64,000 nt of DNA from Helichrysum umbraculigerum (taxonomy: Eukaryota; Streptophyta; Magnoliopsida; Asterales; Asteraceae). Each line of letters starts with the position of its first letter. Within the stretch, counting starts at the first letter, position 1. The translations under genes and the position numbers were made by a program. The notes beneath the pieces were generated by a model, which did not search any database, was not told the origin of the DNA, and saw only the letters and a program-made list of their open reading frames with translations. The stretch lies in NCBI GenBank assembly GCA_949592205.1, contig CATIUR010000006.1, forward strand, positions 10,743,001-10,807,000, written 5' to 3'. This document shows positions 12,601 to 22,612 of the stretch, one piece after another.

Positions 12601-13157
12601 CTAGGAGATGAGTCTACTCTAGTAGTTATCTTAAGTGAAACTTTCTTTGATCCTTGAAATTCCGAGTCTGAAGTTCCAAACCCTCAACCCATTAACCAAC
12701 CTATCACTACCCATACACACCTTACCCTCATTCACACAACCCGATCAAAATGCCTTGGGATAATTAGCACCGTTCTCAAAGGAGTGGTGGAGATTCGATT
12801 CTCGACCAAGCCTATGACGATAAGCACTGCATGACTGGCATTGAGCGATTTCGTTTCTATTAGATTATAGGTAACCCAATACACTTTGAATGAATTGAGT
12901 GACCTACTTGTGAGAATCGCCCAGTCATGTACATCTACATTTCGAGAGTTGCAAAGTATGCCAAAAAGGGTTGATCAGTTTTATGTTTAAGTATAGTTTC
13001 TTTTTGTTGATGCTTATTTTTTGAAAATATTTATCTAATTTGAAGAAAGTGACTTTTTGCAGGAGATACTCTAAGCATCCAAAAAAATTTTCTTTTAAAA
13101 ATCTTTTTCCAAATGAGGTTTGCTTGAGGACAAGCAAAAGCTTAAGTGTGGGATATT
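9613..13157 (+). other. 3' internal region of the Athila/Tat-like element, noncoding
   Basis: It begins with the CAAGG duplication and the last codons of the interrupted ORF (stop 9642-9644). Then comes GCGCTTCTCGGGAGGCAACC near 9690, a motif found in the 3' part of Athila-type elements. No convincing protein is seen in the remaining 3.4 kb: the longest ORFs are under 85 codons and lack domains. The near-palindrome AACATTGAGGACAATGTT (11493-11510) and four copies of TAAGTGTGGGA (11383-11394, 11447-11458, 11514-11525, 13142-13153) are present, the last serving as the polypurine tract. Confidence 0.75.
13142..13157 (+). other. Polypurine tract region of the Athila/Tat-like element
   Basis: GGACAAGCAAAAGCTTAAG lies just upstream, followed by TGTGGGATATT and then the 3' LTR at 13158. 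This is the usual AAGTGTGGG arrangement before Athila/Tat 3' LTRs and is the expected primer for plus-strand synthesis. Confidence 0.75.
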
Positions 13158-15782
13158 TGATGTAGCGCAAAAAGTCACGTTTTTATCTACATTATTTACC
13201 CCGTATTTAACTCTTTTCTAACAAATATATCTTAAAATCATCATTATTAATCAACTTTTGTTAGAAAGGTATAAACTTGCCGGTCTTTCAAAAATCATGC
13301 AAAAAGGTCGGAAAACTAACCGAAATAGGCACTGAATTGAGCAATACTTCAAATATACTATAAGCTCCATACCAAGACCTCATTCTTATCTCATTTTGTA
13401 GCTATGGAGATTACGAGACCGTGGATATAAAGAAAGCTCAATTTGGATCAAGGACGAGAAAGTTACAAGCCGAACAATGCTTCCGAAGACCACAAAACGT
13501 ATTCCGGACATGCCTGGGCTCCACACCTCCAATTTCTACAAAATTGGTATCATTAGAAGCGTAACGGAATTACGAGATCGTGGGCGCAAGAATCAAGTCA
13601 AACGGACAAGAAACGAAGAAGTTATGGCCGTCCGAAGCAACGAGAAAAGCCGAAAATATCACACGGCCTACCACACGGCCGTGTATTGATGGGATATGGC
13701 CGTGTACGGCCTGTAAATGGTAGTGTACGGCCTGCTAGAGGCCGTGTACGGCTCTGGCAAGGCCGTGTACGGCCCTGGGGGTGCCCGTGTGATTTTCTTG
13801 TGCTTTTGTGGCTTGTATCTTGTGCATAAGTGCTTGTAACCCTTTTCCAAGCCCTTGCCTATAAATAGAGGCCTCTCATACCTCATTTCACACACCTCAT
13901 TCTCTCATTTCTTCTTTCTCTCTCTAGTTTAGCATTCTCTCTCTAGCACTACTCTTAGGAGTTAGAGGAGAATTAGTAGGTTATAGATTCTTCTCTCTAG
14001 TTTCTCTCTCTAGCACTACTCTTAGGAGTTAGAGGAGAACTAGGGAGGGAAACCTTTACTTTTCTTTTAGATTAATTATGTAGTTAATTAGTAGAGGCTA
14101 GCTTATGTAATGCTTGGATATTAATGAAGAAATACAAGTGTTATTCTGCTCGCAATTCCTATCGGTATTTTCTATCCTTTCTATTATTAATTTGTCATAT
14201 TGTTCTTGTTTGATGTATGTGATTTATTAATATTAGAAATGTCTATTGCTATGCATTGTGAGTAGTGTGCTTGTATGTTTGCCATGATTAATGGGTAGTT
14301 TGTGGTGATATATCTAATTGGGATAATATCGTTATGAAACAACGGAGGTAACGTTATACGGCTTTCATTTGTATAGCGCCGGAAACATCACGAATGTGTG
14401 GAGTACGGAACGTGGAAGCTATGAAAGTCGTGGGCACAATCCGTTGTGGAATAATGTTCCCGATTATTATATAAATGGGAGTTGTTATACATTGTTATCA
14501 GTCTAAACTTATCCTGAATATAGACTTTATTGTTCACCATTTCCAGTCTTTCACGTGACTATTGCCCTTAGGATAGGACTTTGCAAACCCGAATACTACG
14601 TAGATATAGTTATCTGTGTTATAGTATGAAGCTATGAGACTCCGTAAAATGGCACTGTACTTCGTATAGCGTTGGAAACACATCGTGTGGATTACAAATA
14701 CGTGGAAGCTAAGGAAATGTCGTAGGATCATCTCATCGTGAATTACCTAGAAGCTACCCTTCTAGAACATGGTCTAGGATACATAAAGCTGTGGAAATGC
14801 TAAACCTTAATAAGTATTGTACACCGTAAGTATACTTAGATTTATACAAGCTGTGGAAATACTTAATGCACTGTACACCGTAAGTATACCTAGGGATGAA
14901 CGTCTGATTGTAAAGGAGGGTCTAATTCATGACGGAAGTACTTGAGCTTAAAATGTTTGAATAAGGAATTCTGAAAAGAAAGCAAAGACTCGTCAGTAGT
15001 CTAAGATGCTTAAACCGCTTAATTCCACTTACCCGATAGTTTAGAATAACAAAGTAAACAATCAGTACATAATTAGGTAATAACAATTAGACATAGGTGT
15101 TAAGAACGGTCAGAGTATCCTTAATGGCAGTTTGTTACCTCATGCATGCACCCCGGAGTTATCTCCAGAGACTCACTATTTCGTAACAGGGTAGTTGAGC
15201 AAGGGTCACTGTACCGTCACAAGGGCAGTGTTGGGGGGTTGAGCAACCTGTTCTGATCAGAATCACGATAACCTAGGTACTCAGTGACATACTAATTTAG
15301 AACCGGAACTAAATAAGTAGGGTCCTAGTGTTTACACCTAAGTTTATTTGTCTGTTAGCTAAATGTGTCCCCAATAATCATCATTCCAACAATACGCTAT
15401 CCTAAATCATGGTGAACCACGTCTTTGTTATCTGTAAGTGTTACATATCTGCTAGCCTCCCTTTACTTTTATGCTTTCTTAGTTTTAGTAGTTTAAATAG
15501 ATAAAACCCCAAAAACAATTACCTTTCAATCATTCAAAACCCTAGCTTAATTACTAAGTTGTCAGAACTAGCTCTGTTTCAATTCTACCGTCGTGAGGAA
15601 CGACCCTGGATCATCCTTACCGCATACTCATACCAGGTATTCATACCCAGTATTAGTAAGAAGGACGGAGATTTAGGCTCCCCCGACTTTTATAAATTTG
15701 AAACCACCACTGGTGCCGTGCCTAGCGGAAAGGTCTGCAACGACGGGAAGCGATTCCTGAACCGACCGCTGGGGGCGCATCA
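13158..15782 (+). repeat. 3' LTR of the Athila/Tat-like element
   Basis: 2625 bp, direct copy of 2430-5087 with scattered substitutions. It has a single copy of the 33-bp segment that is doubled in the 5' LTR. It carries the same hairpin cluster (13660-13791), TATA box (13860-13867) and 67-bp leader duplication. ATCAC follows at 15783-15787. Confidence 0.93.
13860..13867 (+). promoter_or_regulatory. TATA box of the 3' LTR
   Basis: TATAAATA in the same context as 3132-3139. In this position it could drive read-out transcription into the flanking Tekay LTR. Confidence 0.6.
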
Positions 15783-15787
15783 ATCAC
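15783..15787. repeat. Target-site duplication ATCAC (right)
   Basis: Exact match to 2425-2429. After it, the interrupted Tekay LTR resumes. Confidence 0.93.
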
Positions 15788-16049
15788 CAACAAGAGAGGA
15801 ACAAGATTTACAAAGGCACCATACTCGTTTTCTTCCTCCTTCGGTCTCGATTTGCAATTGTAAGAAAATAACTAAATCCTTAGATTTACTCATTTTGGTG
15901 TAATATTTTGATGTAATATTGCGTACACAACTTAGTTATGACTAAATGAATGATTAGAACACGATTTTACAACCTAAAAACGTGTTAGATTTGTGATTTG
16001 GGTCGGAAAAACGCATCAGTCGCTGGGTTCTGGGTTGGTGTTCATCTTT

Positions 16050-16416
16050 GCGACACAAGCCTTGTGTCGCAGGTAGTGTCGCATAAAACCTCTTGTGTCG
16101 TATTTTGTGTCGTAGGAACCCCGTTATGTCGGACCTTTTGCGACACAACATTGTGTCGTACCTTATGTCGCAAATCCCATGCGACACAATCATTATGTCG
16201 CTGTTAAATCAGCATCGAACGCTTATGCGACACAACCCTTGTGTCGCGAAGCTCTTGTGTCGCATTTCTATACGACACAACCCTTATGTCGCTATTGATT
16301 TAGCACCGAAACGCTTATGCGACACAACTCTTGTGTCATATAGCTCTTGTGTCGCATTACTATGCGACACAACCCTTGTGTCGCATACCAAACTTTTATG
16401 TCGCAAATTGTGTCGC
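16050..16416. repeat. GCGACACAA/TTGTGTCGC hairpin array in the Tekay LTR
   Basis: More than a dozen GTGTCGC or GCGACAC words occur in both orientations, many paired as hairpins with 9-bp arms and a 3-nt loop. The array is diverged in detail from, but equivalent in position to, the arrays at 37461-37735 and 60255-60529. Spurious Cys/Arg-rich ORFs arise here from the repeated words. Confidence 0.92.
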
Positions 16417-17072
16417 AGAGATCAGAATTTTGAAGAATTTCCACTAAAACAATAATAATACTTTGAAAATTATTATTACAACCGTCACCAACGGGCCAAA
16501 CATGTTTTTCTAACAACAAACGATTACAAACATACGGACAAACATTGGGCATACTAGTTGTGTACAACTAAACGAAACGTCTTGCGAGACATCTACTTAC
16601 CTAACACTATGTGTCTAGGCATTTGAAGGATTACGGGTTCGAAGAACCTACTTACTTTACTTACTACTTGCTATTTGCTACTGCTTACTACAAGACTCAG
16701 GTGAGTCTTACGGCCCCACTTTTACGGTTTTTCTTATTGGGGGAGATACATGCTACTGATTTTTCTTGAACACAAGTACTAAACTGCTTACTATACCAAA
16801 CGGAATTGCATGAGTTATTTACTACTTACAGAAGTCTCTCCATCATATATCGTTAGTTATGGACTTAAGCGCGAACACTAGTTAATGGATCCATTAGGGA
16901 AATGACCCTCCCCGCCCGGGGTAGTAGCGCTACCACGAACCGTTCTGTATAAACGGGCGACTATTATTCGTTACATATGCTTGCTCAGTTACGAGCATGT
17001 CACGGGAGCAACTTATTACTTACGGGTTAAGCTTCGATTATGAGCCTTATGGCAACGGTATAACTTACTTAC

Positions 17073-17159
17073 TTACATTTGCTGGATTGCAAATACTGGT
17101 TTTACATTTGCTGGATTGCAAATACTGGTTTTACATTTGCTGGATTGCAAATACTGATT
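17073..17159. repeat. 29-bp tandem repeat, three copies
   Basis: Three head-to-tail copies of a 29-bp unit containing ACATTTGCTGGATTGCAAAT, with starts spaced exactly 29 bp apart (ACATTT at 17075, 17104, 17133). They lie inside the Tekay LTR and are absent at the equivalent place in the LTR at 36505-38920. Confidence 0.9.
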
Positions 17160-17587
17160 TTTCGCCTACGGGCACTACTGATGAAATATTGTGTTCAAAA
17201 CTGATATTACTTACAAACCTGTGAGATTCACCAACATTCGTGTTGACCCTTTTAGCATGTATTCTCAGGTACACAGACGGAGTAGGATTACTCCAGGACA
17301 TAGCTAGAGTCGCATGATTTCAACACAACTGCATTAACGGAGATTCTTAGCATTATCTTTTGTATATTTCGATTATGTAATAGAATCTCCCGCTATACGC
17401 GTGGACTCTAGGAAACTACATTTTTGTATACGAAAACATTAAGTTTTCAAACATTATATCTATGGGAATGTAACTAATTTACAAACGTTGCATATAGATG
17501 TCGTTTGCTTTATCTTTGTGCTGTGATATTTGATTAGTAGCACCCCAAAGCTTGCTTCCGCCAAACAGTGAATTTGAGGGTGTTACA

Positions 17588-18320
17588 CATACTCTGCTTT
17601 TATTTACATATGAACACAAGTACAAAACTCGATATACTGATTGCATGAGTTGTTTTACTAATCATGAAGGCCCTCCATGTCATAGTTCGTTAGTATTTGT
17701 TTTAGTGTGAATGTTAGTGTATGGTACCATTTGGGATTGACAATTCCCGTCCGGGGTAGTAGCTCTACCACGACTGCGGTCGAACGGGCGCATTAGCATT
17801 TGTTCATACGAGTGTGTGATTAGGCACTCGCAGGAGGCAACCTCGATCGGGCACTTGATTGTGATCCCGACACCTCAGTTAAGCTTGAACTATGAGCTCA
17901 TGGCGATAGTATACACATTTGATTGATTTCAAACATATTAAATCTTGTGGTTCATACATATATTTTAATCATTTAAACCTGTGAGCTCACCAGCTTTATA
18001 GCTGACCCTTTTAGCGTGTATTCTCAGGTTCCCAGTAGCAGTAGGACTGCCACTCAGAATATAGCTTAGCTCGAGTCATCATTTAAACATCAGAGATTTT
18101 ATTGCATTATTATATTTTGTATAAGTAATTATGTATTGAAATCTCTCATATCAGAACATGAGCTAATGTAATTATTACAGTTTGTGTAAACTTTTATTAC
18201 ATTATTATATTTTGTAAAACGACGCATATAGAGTCGTTCATTATGCCTTTGTGTTGTGATTACCTTGATTAGTCGCACCCGATGTATGATTCCGCTAATC
18301 ATGAATTTGGGGGTGCGACA
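17588..18320 (+). mobile_element. Right end of a further Tekay-type LTR
   Basis: After the LTR end at 17587, a second LTR 3' segment follows that aligns with both that LTR and the LTR ending at 38920. Shared landmarks are CCTGTGAGCTCACCAGC, AGCTCGAGTCATCAT and ACGACGCATATAG, and the end is GGGGGTGCGACA. The order suggests the first Tekay element inserted into this older LTR, whose left part is outside the window. The adjacent 61 bp (18321-18381) contain nothing recognisable. Confidence 0.8.
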
Positions 18321-18381
18321 AATTCCAACCACTTTTGCAATCTACGTAAACCTTGAATTATAGTTATTTATTTATTTAAGT

Positions 18382-18734
18382 ACTGCAAAGATAGTTATTT
18401 ATTTAAGTACAAAATAGTATTTACTTGCTAAGCCGGTAAATTTGCTTATTTGAAAAAACAATATCCGTACAATTTTAAATAAAATAGTATTATTAAATAT
18501 CAATACAAATAACAAATTTGCATCATAAACAATATTATCTCTATTAATTAATTAATATATTTGGACTCATCAATCCAAAATCTATCACAATTCAAATCCT
18601 TAATACAAATTTCATTTAAAAATAAACCAATACAACCGATATACTGAACACCAAAACAATTATTAGATCTGTATAACACATTTATATAAGACATATCATG
18701 AGTCAACCCGCAAATTTTGCGGGTCTTAAGCTAG
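18382..18734 (+). mobile_element. Helitron 3' end (copy A)
   Basis: 3' part of the Helitron described at 24369-26424. It has the terminal hairpin ACCCGCAAATTTTGCGGGT (18706-18724) and CTAG terminus (18731-18734) followed by T. The 5' part is missing because copy A begins here. Confidence 0.85.
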
Positions 18735-18959
18735 TAATCTAATATACACTTCCTATGCGGCCTAAAAAGTTTCATTTCCTTGTTACTCTCTTTCTTTACT
18801 CTCTCTTTTTAGAAACTCAATTTTCACACATGATTGTGAACCATAAACACAAGTATGATGTCACCTTGTAATCTCAAATTTTCTTGTTATAGCTCTTCCT
18901 AAAACATATGTGAGTCAATAAGTGTGTAATAATGTATCCTCATATCATTGTGTTAACTC

Positions 18960-19602
18960 CAAGGTTGTAAAAGTCGGAAGTCGGGGTCGAGTCGGTTGGG
19001 ACCTCAGGAGGACCAGTCGGCCAAGTCGGGGACTAGTTGGATTTTGACTTTTGTTGACTTTTTTACAATTAAATAATATATTTCAAAATTATATGTGTAA
19101 TAATAGATTAGAACCATAAAGAATACTATAATAAACAATAGAGAATTAAAGAATGAGCAATTGAGTAATTAAAGAATGAACAATTGAGTAATTAAAGAAG
19201 AAATCAAACGTTGAAGGAACCCACTTGAGATTTTGATTGAGAAATTGGTTTATCTGGATGGTTTTCTGGTCGTCTTCTGCTCGCTACTCTCTCTAACAGC
19301 ACACAACAATAACAGGGGCCCAAACAAACCCTAATTTAAGTTATTTTAAAAAGTTTGACTGCGTTGACTTTGACCAAAAAAACGAGTTTGACCCGACCTG
19401 GACCTCCTAAATCCGACCTAGACCTCCTAAATCCGAACCGGACCTTCTAAACCCGACCCGGACCGACTAAAACCCGACCCGATGGCGTTGACTTTCGTTG
19501 ACCGTCTTTTTTAAGCGTTTTGGACCAAATCGGGTCGCCACCCTCTTCCCAGCCGACTAATCGCCGACTTATCAGCCGACTCGGCCGTCTTTTACAACAC
19601 TG
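18960..19602. mobile_element. hAT-like non-autonomous element (copy A)
   Basis: Same element as 26650-27292, with terminal repeats CAAGGTTGTAAAAG and CTTTTACAACACTG and GTTAACTC on both sides. The interior is rich in CCGAC/GTCGG words. Confidence 0.85.
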
Positions 19603-19738
19603 GTTAACTCTAGTAAGAAATGGTTCTTCCTTTATATCAGCATTCAGCTGTCATAAATACAAGACTTGTATAGTGACATCCTAAATCTACATCAAAGCTT
19701 TGCAGGACACCTTAGTATGTTGTCTATAATGATTGCAG

Positions 19739-20490
19739 GCTGAGTTGTATAGAGTTAAGAAGGCATATGATAAAGCAGAGCCATTGTACTTGGAGGCCAT
19801 CAATATTCTTGAGGAAACATATGGAGATGAAGATGTAAGGTACTATATCCATTAGCCATGTCAATCACCACCCAAAAATAATGCACACTGTTGCTCACTC
19901 CTGTCTGTGATTAGATACGACTATATAATGCGGAATGTATCTTTAGTAATAGAAATTTGGCAACTAATGGTGCGCTTGCACTGACCACAATGCCATCTGT
20001 GTGAGGTTACTTGTCAACTACTCTGCTCTGTCTGTATATGCATGGTTGGATAGATCGCGAATTATAAATGGTTCCCGCTTTGTGATTTGTATAACAGGTC
20101 GAATCATCTTTCTCTTTTTCTTAAGAATAACTTTTTCTATCTCAAGAGTTTTTAGGGATATCTCGAACTATAAAACCATGGTAGTGAGAAGTGTATGGAT
20201 CTGAGATGAACTAAACCACTCCTAACGGAATAAGAATCAACCGGTCTTGTATACAGTTAACGACAATTTCTCTTTAGTCTGGCGTTAGCATCCATTTCTA
20301 ATGGGAAATTTGTTTAATGCGTGCTGACTTGCTTTTGATTGGATGCAAAGTCAATGAAAAAGGTTGCAGATTTATAATTGTAATTATAATTATAATATGT
20401 ATTCATTGTAGGGTTGGGGCTGCCCTTCATAATCTAGGTCAATTCTATCTTGTCCAAAAGAAACTGGATGGGGCTTGTGCTTGCTACGAG
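19739..20490 (+). pseudogene. TPR gene fragment, exons 4 and 5 only (copy A)
   Basis: Exons 19739-19839 and 20412-20490 with intact splice sites, identical in translation to exons 4-5 of copies B and C (AELYRVKKAYDKAEPLY; VGAALHNLGQFYLVQKKLD). Exons 1-3 and everything after exon 5 are missing, so the fragment has no start codon or promoter of its own. A preserved frame reflects its youth rather than function. Confidence 0.85.
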
Positions 20491-20735
20491 GTATATGTGC
20501 ATACTCATATTGTTCAGCTATTCATTATTCCTTGTCTTCTGATTGAGGAAGAATTGGTGCAAACTCATCAGAATATCAGATACGCTAAATCATTCACATA
20601 TATTTAGCACATTTGGAATTTGTATATAGCAGACGTTAAACCTTATGATGGTAAACATCAGTACCTGTTCTATTTCTTGGAAAAATATTTGTATTTGGGA
20701 TTCCATCCAATCATCTACATGTCTATCATAGTTGC

Positions 20736-21504
20736 TGTTACGGTCCCGGGTTTGTGATCGAGTTATAGGATGATTAACGGCTGAATTAACTTGATATTTC
20801 TGCGTTTTTTTCTGCCTTGACAGCCTATCTTGATAGTGATAGAAAGGGCTCAATAGAGAGAGCCCACCGATCTCTTAAAGACAAACTTTAAACTGTTTTT
20901 CTGACTTACCATTAGATTTCACGTGGCTTACATATTTAAATAAAATGACTTCGTCCTAAAAGCTGCTTCCAAACAGCAGATAACTCTTAATAATTAGCTA
21001 GATGGTAATCATGAGCTACTCCCACATTATCCTAAATAAACAATTAATTATAAGATTAACATCCTAATTAATTAAAAGTAATAAATACATAAATAGGGAA
21101 GCTAGTAAAACTTCAAGTCTGCCACTTTCAGATTCAGCTCATAACAGTTGCATACAGAATAACACTAATTTATAAAATCAGATATCATAGTGGAGCTCGG
21201 TAGTCAAACATTCTTCAGTCCATTCCCTGTCTAGTCCAAATCATCTCAAGACCTGCAAGGGGTAAATAGTGGGATTAGCACAAAGCTAAGTGAGTCAACC
21301 TGTCACTATCAGTACAACTCAGCATAACAATACCGATTAACAACAATTAACACTTAGACACAACATCACCAAGAGGATCGGTGGTCCTTGTGACGTCCTC
21401 AGACCCGGGAGACGCACCAAGCAACACTTATAACCAACTGCAGGCCAATACAGTGGTATTACCGATAACTGTTTGCTACCTTTAGTCAATATGTGTTCCA
21501 TTCT
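20736..21504 (-). mobile_element. Reverse-orientation LTR, truncated (copy A)
   Basis: 769-bp copy of 28426-29194. The LTR 3' terminus lies at 20736 (TGTTACGGTCCCGGG on the plus strand) and the copy stops at the junction with copy B. Confidence 0.8.
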
Positions 21505-21566
21505 AAACATCATTTATTCAAAAATAAGAACCGTATAGTTCAATATTGGTTTCGTCAAGCGGTGAT

Positions 21567-22405
21567 TAGGGATGGCAATTGTCACCCGATCCGATGGATA
21601 TCCATCCGATCCATCCACTTAATGATGGATACGGACGATCTAAATGGATGAATGGTGGATATGGATATGGATGTGGATAAATAGTGGATGGGATATGGAT
21701 GACAAGTTATCACCCATGGATTTATCCATTAACCCGAAATACATATACATATACATATGCATATACATATACATATGCATATACATATACATATAGGTAT
21801 ATACACATATAAATTTACATATCCACGTACATATAAACCATAAATTATTAATGTGTTATTGAATATATAAAGTCGTAAAATTTTAAAATTAAATATATAT
21901 TTGAGGGGTTTTTTTAAATTATTGATTTATATAACAAATCGAGATGCATAAATATATCGCGCTGAGCCAAGTTTTGCTTCCGACCATATACTGAAGTCAC
22001 AATCCACGATAAAAGACAATCAAAACATGTGTGATTAACCGATAAACATAGAGATTACACATTTGTATTTGTTAAAATATATGTTTACTTATAATTGTAA
22101 CCAATTATGCTTCATTGACGATAATTGTTACACGTTCTTGTGAATAGATTTCCGTATGTTACGTTATATTTATTTTTTTGTTACAATATTTGTTGGTTTC
22201 ATTTCATGTTAGGAAAGTTTTAATGTTTTTCTGAATATCCAACGGACATCCATTAACCCGCTTAATCCATCGGATATGGATATGGATGGATGATTTGAAA
22301 TTAAATGGATATGGATATGGATATGGATATGGACGAAAATATTTAAATGGATATGGATGTGGATATAGCATCATCCGATCCATATCCGATCCATTGCCAT
22401 CATGA
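21567..22405. mobile_element. hAT-like MITE, 839 bp (copy B)
   Basis: Perfect 8-bp target duplication GCGGTGAT (21559-21566 and 22406-22413). The imperfect terminal inverted repeats are TAGGGATGGCAAT and, on the other strand at the right end, TCATGATGGCAAT. Subterminal sequence is packed with GGATATGGAT/ATCCATATCC words on both sides. The centre has an ACATAT/GCATAT microsatellite (about 21740-21795). No transposase ORF. It ends about 200 bp upstream of the TPR gene start codon, so it may influence that promoter. Confidence 0.9.
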
Positions 22406-22612
22406 GCGGTGATGTTTAGTACTCCAAAGGAACATTTTAAAATACTTTAGTGTATTAACCCGTAAACAAACCCTGCAATTAATTGCTGTGACCGAGAGAG
22501 TACTTGTTTCTTAAGCGGGGACTCGGGACTCGTGGCTGCCGTAGACCCAAAAACTTGGTCGCAATCGTTCCTTCGTTTACACACACAAATCCACCGTCAC
22601 GAATTAAACAAA

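Larger units (their letters stand above)
2430..15782 (+). mobile_element. Complete Athila/Tat-like non-autonomous LTR retrotransposon
   Basis: The element has two direct LTRs (2430-5087 and 13158-15782) that look about 99% identical by eye, a perfect ATCAC target duplication, a primer-binding site matching the TGGCGCCG-type Athila/Tat signature, and an AAGTGTGGG purine tract before the 3' LTR. The interior lacks any reverse transcriptase, RNase H or integrase motif. It encodes only one long ORF (5262 onward), so the element would need enzymes in trans (LARD-like). A solo LTR (6276-9612) is nested inside. Removing it leaves an interior of about 4.7 kb. It sits inside the LTR of the older Tekay element. 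Confidence 0.92.
1779..17587 (+). mobile_element. 3' LTR of the first Tekay element, split by a nested retrotransposon
   Basis: The LTR starts at TGTAATACC just after the polypurine tract (about 1769-1778, GGGGAGAA at 1771-1778) and ends at GGGTGTTACA at 17587. It lies in two parts, 1779-2429 and 15788-17587, about 2.45 kb in all, separated by the element at 2430-15782 with target duplication ATCAC. The second part is clearly related to the LTR at 36505-38920: both have the stretch before the GCGACACAA hairpin array, the array itself and a CAGGTGAGT site. The partner 5' LTR lies outside the window. Confidence 0.9.
18382..21504 (+). repeat. Copy A: 3.1 kb remnant of the duplicated unit
   Basis: Base-for-base copy of 26072-29194 at a constant offset of 7690, with only a few substitutions noted. 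It starts inside the Helitron copy and ends inside the reverse LTR. Its right end joins copy B with a shared CT dinucleotide (21503-21504). It carries exons 4 and 5 of the TPR gene, the Helitron 3' end, the hAT element and part of the reverse LTR. Confidence 0.95.

Noticed and set aside
16050..16416. CRISPR-like repeat array
   Set aside because: Repeat words occur in both orientations at irregular spacing without unique spacers of constant length, inside a plant LTR.
15954..16567. Overlapping Cys/Arg-rich ORFs on both strands, also at 37356-37739 and 60150-60533
   Set aside because: They are translations of the repeated GTGTCGC/GCGACAC words in the LTR hairpin array, open in several frames at once, with no domain.
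20001..20853. Short ORFs repeated at 27691-28543 and 50485-51337
   Set aside because: Intronic or LTR sequence of the duplicated unit. They recur only because the unit is duplicated. The one overlapping a real exon (20317-20607) starts in the intron upstream of exon 5 and reads past its donor site.
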